Shown: positions 1 to 6,340 of the stretch, in pieces
Layout of the letters: every line of letters begins with the position of its first letter
How positions within the stretch are numbered: position 1 is the first letter of the stretch
Assembly (NCBI RefSeq): GCF_003458715.1
Contig: NZ_QRVI01000030.1
Coordinates: forward strand, 1-21,288
Source of the DNA: Eubacterium sp. AF22-8LB
Lineage (GTDB): Bacteria > Bacillota_I > Bacilli_A > Erysipelotrichales > Erysipelotrichaceae
Length of the DNA: 21,288 bases
Direction of reading: 5' to 3'
Notes under the pieces: model-generated
Database searches by the model: none
What the model was told of the DNA's origin: nothing
The model's input: only the letters and a program-made list of their open reading frames with translations
Position numbers and translations under genes: made by a program

Positions 1-21
1 ACAGATATTCTATCAGATTTT

Positions 22-56
22 AAAAAGACTGTCGACAGTCACTTTGTCAACAGTCT
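22..56 (-). terminator. Intrinsic terminator after the MATE/SGNH gene pair
   Basis: On the minus strand an 11-bp stem (arms at 46-56 and 26-36, one G-U pair) closes a 9-nt loop and is followed by a run of five T (22-26). It is the second of two tandem hairpins behind the SGNH gene. One arm contains the motif TTTGTCAACAGTCTGA, which recurs near the right edge of the window. Confidence 0.8.
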
Positions 57-58
57 GA

Positions 59-80
59 ACAGACTTCACATGAAGTCTGT
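59..80 (-). terminator. Perfect 10-bp hairpin overlapping the SGNH stop codon
   Basis: Arms 59-68 and 71-80 are perfect complements around a 2-nt loop. The stop codon of the SGNH gene (66-68) lies inside the stem. Read on the plus strand the hairpin is followed by TTTT, so it could terminate in that direction. On the minus strand it more likely assists the terminator directly behind it or protects the 3' end. Confidence 0.45.
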
Positions 81-572
81 TTTAATATACTCAGCTATTT
101 TAAGAGCAAGTTCTTTATGCCCATTTTCAGATAAGTGCACACAATCAAAACTCATATCTAAAGGATTTCCATCAATACATTTCACTCCTATATGTTTATA
201 AGCCTCATTTAATTGAACACTTTCATTATAGAATGGTGAATCTTTTAAAACGGGTGGACATACAATCAGTACTTTATCTTTATCAATTTTATCAATCAGA
301 GTATGCATAAAGAAAATAATGTCATCAACCTTATAATAATGAATTATATCATTAGATCCTAACATCACACAAAATAAATCTATAGAATCCAACTCAAATA
401 TATCATCCTTTACATCTCTCAACAAACGGCCATTTTGACTATTTTCAAAAAACATCCATCCAGATACAAGTTTATTTAAATAATCCACATACGTTAAATC
501 ATATCTCTGTAGATAGCCTCTAGGGTCATATCCCCATGTATTGGAATCACCTAATATTAATGCTTTTTTCAT
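66..572 (-). CDS. SGNH/GDSL-family hydrolase (esterase-like)
   Basis: This is a 168-residue protein with the blocks of the SGNH hydrolase fold. GDSN near the N-terminus carries the nucleophile Ser10 (GDSNTWGYDP). A Gly follows in the NGRLLRD segment, then GSND with Asn74, and a C-terminal DCVHLS that supplies Asp143 and His146. Family members hydrolyse small esters or remove acyl groups from sugars and cell-wall polymers; the substrate cannot be read from sequence. There is no signal peptide, so it is probably cytoplasmic. The start ATG shares its A with the TAA stop of the MATE exporter (TAATG), which indicates translational coupling. The stop codon lies inside a hairpin. The fold assignment is firm; the function stays general. 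Confidence 0.85.
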   Translation of the reverse strand: MKKALILGDSNTWGYDPRGYLQRYDLTYVDYLNKLVSGWMFFENSQNGRLLRDVKDDIFELDSIDLFCVMLGSNDIIHYYKVDDIIFFMHTLIDKIDKDKVLIVCPPVLKDSPFYNESVQLNEAYKHIGVKCIDGNPLDMSFDCVHLSENGHKELALKIAEYIKTDFM

Positions 573-1915
573 TATGCCTCTTTTCTAATTCTTTTACGCA
601 CAACAAGAAAACAAAGCATATGGGCAATAATCGTAATCGTCCATGAAATTGGATACGAAACATAAAGTGAAAATTGTGTATGTAAAGACTTAAATACAGT
701 AAATATCCATATAACACGAAAAACACAAACACCTGTCAAAGAAACTAACATAGGTAAAATAGAATAGCCTACCCCACGTAAGCTACCAACCATGGTATCC
801 ATCATTCCACACAAACAATACGTTGCAGCTATCACACTTAATCTTTCTATACCATACTGAATGACATGCCTATCGTTGGTATAAATTGATAATAATTGTT
901 GTCCAAAAAAGTAAGCTCCCTGTCCAAGAACTAAACCAACAAGAGCCACAATACCTAAACATTCAATAAGAATCTTATCGATTCGATCAAATTTTTTTGC
1001 TCCAAAATTCTGTGATGTAAACGATAATGACGTTTGATATACCGCATTCATCGATGTATATACAAACCCTTCTATATTACTTGCAGCTGTATTTCCTGCC
1101 ATAACAACAGAGCCAAAGGAATTCACACTTGATTGAATCAACACATTAGATATACTAAAAATAATACCTTGAAGTCCAGCAGGCAACCCTACCTCTAACA
1201 TTTTTAATGCGAGATCTTTATGAAAACGCATATTCTTTAATTCAAAATGTAAAGGCCCATCCATATGTTTTAAGCACAATAAAATTAATCCCGCACTTAT
1301 ACCTTCTGAAATCATCGTAGCTAAGGCAACACCTGCGACACCCATATGTAAGACAATCACGAAGAACAAATTAAACACAACATTTATAATTCCTGATATC
1401 AATAAAAAATAAAGCGGTCTTTTTGTATCTCCAATCGACCTTAGAATAGCAGCTCCAAAATTATAGAGCATGAAAAAAGGCATACCTACAAAATAAATAC
1501 GCATATATAAAGATGATAAGTCAATAACATCTTCTGGTGTAGCCATCAATTCTAATAATGGCTTAGAAAAAAAGAACCCAATAAAAATCATCAAAATTCC
1601 ACCAACTATAGAAATAAAAATAGCCGTATGTACTGTTTTTGATGCATTCTCATCATCTCTAGCACCAATGTACTTACCTAATACAACATTTGCTCCCACA
1701 CTAATACCAATAAACAAATTGACTAATAGATTAATTAAAGCACTTGTCGAACCTACTGCCGCTAATGCCTGGCTTCCCGTAAAACGACCTACCACAATAA
1801 TATCAGCTGCATTAAATAACAATTGTAAACAGCCTGATAAAATTAGTGGAATCGCAAATATAATCAATTTTTTAAATATTGGACCATTACACATATCCAC
1901 TTGATAACTACGCAT
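572..1915 (-). CDS. MATE-family multidrug/cation efflux transporter
   Basis: The 447-residue, very hydrophobic protein has about twelve membrane segments in two similar halves, the normal size and layout for MATE exporters. These use H+ or Na+ gradients to expel cationic drugs or metabolites. The first half opens with FAIPLILSGCLQLLFNAADI followed by GRFTGSQALAAVGS, a typical MATE signature. The second half repeats the pattern with GLPAGLQGIIFSISNVLIQS. The ATG at 1915 has GGGAG six bases upstream, and a TATAAT box lies at 1942-1947, although its -35 element is weak. The gene probably has its own promoter, since a terminator lies between it and the upstream pilT. It is coupled to the SGNH gene downstream. 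Substrate unknown. Confidence 0.9.
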   Translation of the reverse strand: MRSYQVDMCNGPIFKKLIIFAIPLILSGCLQLLFNAADIIVVGRFTGSQALAAVGSTSALINLLVNLFIGISVGANVVLGKYIGARDDENASKTVHTAIFISIVGGILMIFIGFFFSKPLLELMATPEDVIDLSSLYMRIYFVGMPFFMLYNFGAAILRSIGDTKRPLYFLLISGIINVVFNLFFVIVLHMGVAGVALATMISEGISAGLILLCLKHMDGPLHFELKNMRFHKDLALKMLEVGLPAGLQGIIFSISNVLIQSSVNSFGSVVMAGNTAASNIEGFVYTSMNAVYQTSLSFTSQNFGAKKFDRIDKILIECLGIVALVGLVLGQGAYFFGQQLLSIYTNDRHVIQYGIERLSVIAATYCLCGMMDTMVGSLRGVGYSILPMLVSLTGVCVFRVIWIFTVFKSLHTQFSLYVSYPISWTITIIAHMLCFLVVRKRIRKEA

Positions 1916-1971
1916 ACTTCTCTCCCTTAAACATATGTAAAATTATAAACCTTATGCAACAATTATGAAAG

Positions 1972-2004
1972 AAAAAAAGAATGAAATGTAATTTTTCATT
2001 CTTT
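1972..2004 (-). terminator. Intrinsic terminator of the pilus-like operon
   Basis: On the minus strand an 11-bp perfect stem (arms 1994-2004 and 1976-1986, 7-nt loop) is followed by a T-rich tail at 1972-1978. The stem touches the stop codon of the PilT-like gene. It closes the nine-gene operon that starts at 9736. Confidence 0.85.
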
Positions 2005-3058
2005 ATTGAACTCTTACTTTCATACGATCCGGATGCAAACTATATTGAATCGCAATTTCTTTTGTAATTCTACCTTGTTTATACAATTCAAAAATTGAAT
2101 CATCCATCATTTGCATGCCATTTTGACGATTGGAAACCATAGTATTCTCAATTTGATGAATTTTATTCTCTCTAATCTGAGAACGAATAGCTGGATTCAC
2201 ATGCATGATTTCAAATACAGGGATCAAATTACCTTCTTTATCCGGAATCAACTGTTCACTCACAACCGACTCTAGAATCATGGATAACTGTGCCCGAACT
2301 TGATCTTGATGTCCTTGAAACATATCTACAATTCGATCAATCGTATTAACGGCACCTACTGTATGTAGCGTAGATAGAATTAAATGACCTGTCTCAGCAG
2401 CACTTAAGGCCGTCGAAACGGTTTCTTCATCACGCATCTCACCTAATAAAATAATTTCTGGAGCTTCACGTAAGGCTGACTTCAAAGCAGTTAAATAATT
2501 CTTTGTATCATGATAAACTTCACGTTGAGAAACAATCGATTTTTTATGTGAATGTAAAAATTCAATTGGATCTTCAATTGTAATAATATGACAGTTTCGT
2601 GTTTCATTCATACGATCAATTAAGCATGCTAAGGTTGTACTTTTACCACTTCCTGCTGGTCCACTCACTAAAATAATTCCTTTTCGACGATTAGACAAAT
2701 TCAAAATAGATTCTGGTATGTGTAAATCCTCAGGATTAGGTAATCCAAATTTTACTACACGTAAAACAGCTGCTTCTGAATTTCGTTGATGATATACGTT
2801 TACACGAAATCTTCCTACTTGCGATAAAGAAAATGAAAAGTCATCCTCTCCTTCTGACATAAAATTGTCATAAGAACAATAAGGTGCAAACCCATATAGC
2901 TGTTGAACGATATCCTTTGTATCATTTGGCATCATTTTTTTGTCATTTACCGCAACTAATTGTTGTCCAATCTTCAGCATACACGGACTACCCGCAATAA
3001 AGAAGATATCCGAAGCATTTTCGTGTATTGCCCTTTTCAAAATATCAACAACATCCAT
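2003..3058 (-). CDS. pilT: PilT-like type IV pilus ATPase
   Basis: The 351-residue protein matches PilT in length and motif order. The N-terminal domain contains the ASDIFF motif (usually ASDLH) near residue 15. Walker A is GPAGSGKST (about 133-141), the Asp box is ITIEDPIEF, Walker B is IILLGEMRDEETVSTAL (about 202-218), and the His box is TGHLILSTLHT. The segment AIRSQIRE (about 290-297) corresponds to the AIRNLIRE motif that in PilT is linked to retraction. PilT hexamers power pilus disassembly at the inner face of the membrane. Here it is the only ATPase in a cluster that has a PilC-like platform, so it may power both directions or a reduced machine. It starts directly after the upstream stop (TAAATG), with AAGGGG as ribosome site, and is the last gene of its operon. 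Confidence 0.9.
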   Translation of the reverse strand: MDVVDILKRAIHENASDIFFIAGSPCMLKIGQQLVAVNDKKMMPNDTKDIVQQLYGFAPYCSYDNFMSEGEDDFSFSLSQVGRFRVNVYHQRNSEAAVLRVVKFGLPNPEDLHIPESILNLSNRRKGIILVSGPAGSGKSTTLACLIDRMNETRNCHIITIEDPIEFLHSHKKSIVSQREVYHDTKNYLTALKSALREAPEIILLGEMRDEETVSTALSAAETGHLILSTLHTVGAVNTIDRIVDMFQGHQDQVRAQLSMILESVVSEQLIPDKEGNLIPVFEIMHVNPAIRSQIRENKIHQIENTMVSNRQNGMQMMDDSIFELYKQGRITKEIAIQYSLHPDRMKVRVQ

Positions 3059-3355
3059 TTAAGATTCCCCTTTCACTATTGTTTTAAAAGTAATGATTTT
3101 CCCATCTTTAACCTTAACCTTTAAATATGTTTTTTCCTTTACATGAACCAAAAAATCTGTTTTATTCTCCTCAATCAACGCATGTGCTTTGATTTCTGCT
3201 TCATAATACGCTTTTTTATATGCATAGGTCCGATTGGTTTGTTCATGAATTTGGTAAACCTTATCCGCTGAAAATAACACTAAAACACACATGCATACAA
3301 CCACAAATATACTGAGCATCGTTACAACGCCTAATCCTATTCTTGACTGTTTCAT
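3059..3355 (-). CDS. Small membrane-anchored pilin-like protein, fourth of four
   Basis: This 98-residue protein has one N-terminal membrane segment (about residues 9-31) followed by a short charged outer domain containing AYKKAYYEAEIKAHALIEEN. That segment has the helix-after-membrane look of a minor pseudopilin, but there is no clear Gly-Phe-x-x-x-Glu prepilin site. I use the ATG at 3355, which overlaps the preceding stop (TGATG); a TTG three bases earlier is possible. Similar small proteins occur next to PilC/PilT-like genes in Clostridia, from memory of such clusters. Role inferred from position: a minor pilin or assembly factor. The exact function is unknown. Confidence 0.65.
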   Translation of the reverse strand: MKQSRIGLGVVTMLSIFVVVCMCVLVLFSADKVYQIHEQTNRTYAYKKAYYEAEIKAHALIEENKTDFLVHVKEKTYLKVKVKDGKIITFKTIVKGES

Positions 3356-3675
3356 CAATGATTCCCCTCTTGATAATAATTATAATCTAAAATCTTCATA
3401 TCTTTTGTATAAACACGAATTCGATATTCATTTTCATTTATATTTGTGATTTTGATCTGATACGTATTATCATTCATTTCCTTTTTATAAACGCCAATAT
3501 CTGCATGTCCCTCTATCTCATTTTGAGCAATAATCATCGCATCCTGACGATATGAATCCTTCTGAGAGATTTGCATCATTTTCGCATATATTTCAATTAA
3601 GATTGTCGAAGTAATCAAGAAAAAGAAGAGTACAAATAATAATTCCAAAAAGAATGAAAATGGTTTTTTTGTCAT
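3355..3675 (-). CDS. Small pilin-like membrane protein, third of four (ComGE-like)
   Basis: The 106-residue protein begins MTKKPFSFFLELLFVLFFFL. The stretch FFLELLFVLFF resembles the hydrophobic helix of pseudopilins, with a Glu at the place of the conserved Glu5, although the Gly that normally precedes the cleavage point is missing. A soluble part of about 75 residues follows (QDAMIIAQNEIEGHADIG onward), reminiscent of ComGE/GspI-type minor pseudopilins. The start codon overlaps the upstream stop as ATGA, and the stop overlaps the next start. It is probably a minor pilin of the machine driven by the PilT-like ATPase. Sequence similarity is weak, so the assignment rests on shape and neighbours. 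Confidence 0.65.
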   Translation of the reverse strand: MTKKPFSFFLELLFVLFFFLITSTILIEIYAKMMQISQKDSYRQDAMIIAQNEIEGHADIGVYKKEMNDNTYQIKITNINENEYRIRVYTKDMKILDYNYYQEGNH

Positions 3676-4112
3676 GATGCATCCTCACTTCTTAATTCGA
3701 CTTGAAAATCAATGCCATTTATTTTACATAAAACACTGTTTTTTTCTTGTTTCACATCAAATTGATTACAAGGCATCAAAGCCTGACCCATAGTAAAATC
3801 CGGCTCCATATTTGACACCACACACAACTCCATCAAATTTGATTTTTGTTTATATAAATATGTATCACTTTTTGCATCCTGCAACTTAATGACTTTTTTA
3901 CCATGGATTGAAAGAACACTCACACTATTTATTTCATCATAGCTATGAATTTTATTTGTGACATAAGAAACAGGTGTATACGTTTCAAAATCATTTTTCG
4001 TTCTTCTTTGTAGCACTGTATAATCTTCAATTTGAATATTCAATAACATAAAACAACACAATGTAAATAAAAACATTAAAGAAAGAGAAAAGAAAATACC
4101 TACATTTTTCAT
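3672..4112 (-). CDS. Membrane-anchored pilus-cluster protein, second of four (DUF4860/ComGF-like)
   Basis: This 146-residue protein has one N-terminal membrane helix (about 6-28). Its outer domain includes YVTNKIHSYDEINSVSV, LYKQKSNLMELCV and a final GIDFQVELRSE. The order (two-strand element, a 'LYxxxxxLMEL' strand, C-terminal hydrophobic strand) recalls ComGF-type minor pseudopilins and the DUF4860 proteins that I remember from PilC/PilT-like clusters of Lachnospiraceae. That link is recollection, not a search result. It has no prepilin cleavage motif. It overlaps its neighbours on both sides by ATGA. Likely a structural or assembly component on the outer face of the membrane. Confidence 0.6.
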   Translation of the reverse strand: MKNVGIFFSLSLMFLFTLCCFMLLNIQIEDYTVLQRRTKNDFETYTPVSYVTNKIHSYDEINSVSVLSIHGKKVIKLQDAKSDTYLYKQKSNLMELCVVSNMEPDFTMGQALMPCNQFDVKQEKNSVLCKINGIDFQVELRSEDAS

Positions 4113-4402
4113 GATTCATTCCCCTTTCTATATACATAAATATTTGGATACACATTGTCCCCTTGCCAATCATACGTAATAAAATATCCATTTACATCAT
4201 ATGTAAATCCATAATACTTTTTTAAATATTGAATGCTTTCAGGATAACGCCCCTCCACACTGTAACAAGTAATCAATGCCGTATCTAAACTGTTTTTTAC
4301 ACGATCCGCATCTAAATTCTCTGTACTCTTATTGATATTTGAAAAACCAAATAATATCAATATCAAAAACAAGCCAAAGAACAATATGTTCTTTATTCTC
4401 AT
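4109..4402 (-). CDS. Pilin-like protein, first of four
   Basis: From the ATG at 4402 the product has 97 residues: an N-terminal membrane helix (about 4-20) and a small domain with ALITCYSVEGRYPESIQYL and YGFTYDVNGYFITYDW. The 'YxxEGxYPxSLxxL' pattern is the hallmark of major-pilin/GspG-like globular domains, which suggests the main pilin-like subunit of the cluster. The N-terminus MRIKNILFFGLFLILILFGF does not contain a GFTLIE-type peptidase site. An upstream in-frame ATG at 4429 would add nine residues inside the preceding gene; 4402 follows that gene's stop and is preferred, although its ribosome site (GGGG) is modest. The stop overlaps the next start (ATGA). Confidence 0.65.
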   Translation of the reverse strand: MRIKNILFFGLFLILILFGFSNINKSTENLDADRVKNSLDTALITCYSVEGRYPESIQYLKKYYGFTYDVNGYFITYDWQGDNVYPNIYVYRKGNES

Positions 4403-4406
4403 AGGA

Positions 4407-5405
4407 CTACCCCAATGTTTGTAAGACATTCATCAATGGCAGCATAATAGAAATTAACACAAAACCAACTAATAAAGATAAACCAGCAATCATAGTTGGC
4501 TCAAGTCGATTTAAAAAGCCAGATAGCATTCTTTCTAAATCATCCTTATAGTGAATCGACAAGGTTTTTAACACTTCATCTTGATGTCCACTTTCATCTG
4601 CTGCTAACAATAAAGCACCATACCCTTGATCATAAACATTCTCATTGACTAGTGCCCTAGCTAAGCTTTCCCCTTCAAGCATACGCTTTTTTACTTTTTC
4701 AATTTTATCCTTTAAAACCGGATGATCAATCGATTGAAGAATAATCTCAACCGCATCCACTAAAGAATATCCACTAGAAACAAATAAAGAAAGAATGTAT
4801 GTAAATTTTGTCATTTCTGTTTGATAATGTAATTTAGAAAACAATGGCAATTTTGTAGTCCAAGCCTTATTTGTGCTTCTCTTATATAGGACAAATAAGA
4901 TACATCCACAAATAAGAATCATTAGTAGGATAAAAAATCCAATATAACTTATGATTCTTGCCGTATTCATTAACGCTAACGACATCGACATTTGTCTTAA
5001 AATATTTTCAAATATAGGAAACACTTTAAATATCAATGCTGCCACAATCACAAACATCATTACAATCAATACAAAAGGATATGTGATTGCATCTTGAATT
5101 TGATAATTCAATTTCTTTTGTCTTTCATAATATACACTTAATTCTTTCAATACAACATCTAAATTTCCAATATTTTGTCCTACAATAACCATTTGAATCA
5201 TATAGTCATCAAACTCTTTTGATTTAGTAAGTGCATCCGAAAAAGGGGTCCCATCCTGCATAAAATCAACAATTGTTTTTGCACATCGACTCACACCTGC
5301 ATCAAAGCCTGCCAGCATTTTTAATCCTTCATCAATTTGCAAACCATTTGAAATCGCCAAAGCCAATTCGCTGGTAAATATATATTTTTCTTCATTCGTT
5401 AACAT
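4407..5405 (-). CDS. pilC: Type II secretion/type IV pilus platform protein (PilC/GspF/ComGB family)
   Basis: This 332-residue polytopic protein is the inner-membrane platform on which the ATPase and pilins assemble. Two copies of the T2SF domain are visible. The first covers about 5-125 and contains GLQIDEGLKML and the signature MVIVGQNIGNLDVVLKELSVY. The second covers about 200-325 and contains FVSSGYSLVDAVEI and LLAADESGHQDEVLKTLSI. Membrane helices lie near 108-128, 150-173 and 305-326. At 332 residues it is shorter than Gram-negative PilC (about 400) and similar to ComGB. AGGAGG seven bases before the ATG is the best ribosome site in the operon and overlaps the stop of the lipoprotein gene. 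Homology is clear. Confidence 0.9.
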   Translation of the reverse strand: MLTNEEKYIFTSELALAISNGLQIDEGLKMLAGFDAGVSRCAKTIVDFMQDGTPFSDALTKSKEFDDYMIQMVIVGQNIGNLDVVLKELSVYYERQKKLNYQIQDAITYPFVLIVMMFVIVAALIFKVFPIFENILRQMSMSLALMNTARIISYIGFFILLMILICGCILFVLYKRSTNKAWTTKLPLFSKLHYQTEMTKFTYILSLFVSSGYSLVDAVEIILQSIDHPVLKDKIEKVKKRMLEGESLARALVNENVYDQGYGALLLAADESGHQDEVLKTLSIHYKDDLERMLSGFLNRLEPTMIAGLSLLVGFVLISIMLPLMNVLQTLG

Positions 5406-5416
5406 AAATACGCCTC

Positions 5417-6322
5417 CTAATAGTGATACACTTCATCATATTTCCCTTCATAGTCCGAATTTTTAGAATCGGCAAAAGTAGGATCTACTAGATTCCACTT
5501 TTCCTTTTTAAAATATATTTTAGGATTGATCCATCCTTTGTCTTTTAAATAAATCTCTACCCAGGCATGATATTCAATATCCGTCCACCCTACAATGACC
5601 TTTGCAGGTATTCCCTGGATTCTACATAAAGCTGCAAGGCTAGCCGCATAGTCAAAACATATACCTTTATGACTCTTTAACGACCCATCAATATCAGGTA
5701 AAACAAAAGTTTCACTGACATCCTTCGCCTTTTGATCATCATAATTCAATGTATCTACTACATATTTAAATAAGTGAGCGATTCGAGTTAAATCATCTTT
5801 ATCTTCTTTTACAAGTTCAAATGATTTCTTATATACATATGAATCAGCTGTGTAATCCACAATTTGATTTGGATATAAATAAGGAGCAAGATCATTAGTC
5901 AATTGTACATCCACCGTACAAGAAGCACATATCGCATATCTTGTTCCTTCTATTTGCTGCAAAATTTTGATTGTATAGCTTCCATTTCCCATATTTATTG
6001 GAAAAGTTTTAAAATCTGTTGTCTTTAAATCATAATTGTATTTTTTATCATTTTTTGCGATCTGTATCTTTATACCTTCTGTTTCTTGTAGTAACCTTGC
6101 GCAAAGATAACCATCATTTTTTTGACTCAAATCAACCAGCGCCAAGCTTCCATCACTCAAAACATCTGATTGTTCTTGTTTAGGCCACAATACTTGTTCT
6201 TCTGTTTGAGAAGGACTTTCCTTGCACTTTGTTGGATACTCTTTAGAATCTTGACATCCAAGACATATGCATAACCCAATCAAAATACAAAATATTTTTT
6301 TTAATTTCTTATAATTTTTCAT
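5417..6322 (-). CDS. Transglutaminase-like lipoprotein
   Basis: The 301-residue protein starts with a positively charged segment and hydrophobic core ending in CLGC, a somewhat unusual lipobox with Cys23 as the candidate lipidated residue. Residues 30-140 form an unassigned domain, perhaps Ig-like. The C-terminal half is a transglutaminase-like (papain-fold) domain with the full triad: Cys222 in HKGICFDYAASLAALC, His252 in YHAWVEIYL, and Asp280 in NLVDPTF. Such enzymes cleave or cross-link peptides and are often tied to cell-wall or surface proteins. Sitting 11 bp upstream of the pilC-like gene, it may process or cross-link surface parts of the pilus-like machine. No strong ribosome site is visible before the ATG. 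The fold is firm; the substrate is unknown. Confidence 0.85.
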   Translation of the reverse strand: MKNYKKLKKIFCILIGLCICLGCQDSKEYPTKCKESPSQTEEQVLWPKQEQSDVLSDGSLALVDLSQKNDGYLCARLLQETEGIKIQIAKNDKKYNYDLKTTDFKTFPINMGNGSYTIKILQQIEGTRYAICASCTVDVQLTNDLAPYLYPNQIVDYTADSYVYKKSFELVKEDKDDLTRIAHLFKYVVDTLNYDDQKAKDVSETFVLPDIDGSLKSHKGICFDYAASLAALCRIQGIPAKVIVGWTDIEYHAWVEIYLKDKGWINPKIYFKKEKWNLVDPTFADSKNSDYEGKYDEVYHY

Positions 6323-6340
6323 ACTGAATTAATAATACAC

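Noticed and set aside
547..732. Small minus-strand frame inside the end of the MATE gene
   Set aside because: It overlaps confidently assigned MATE coding in another frame and has no ribosome site or family features.
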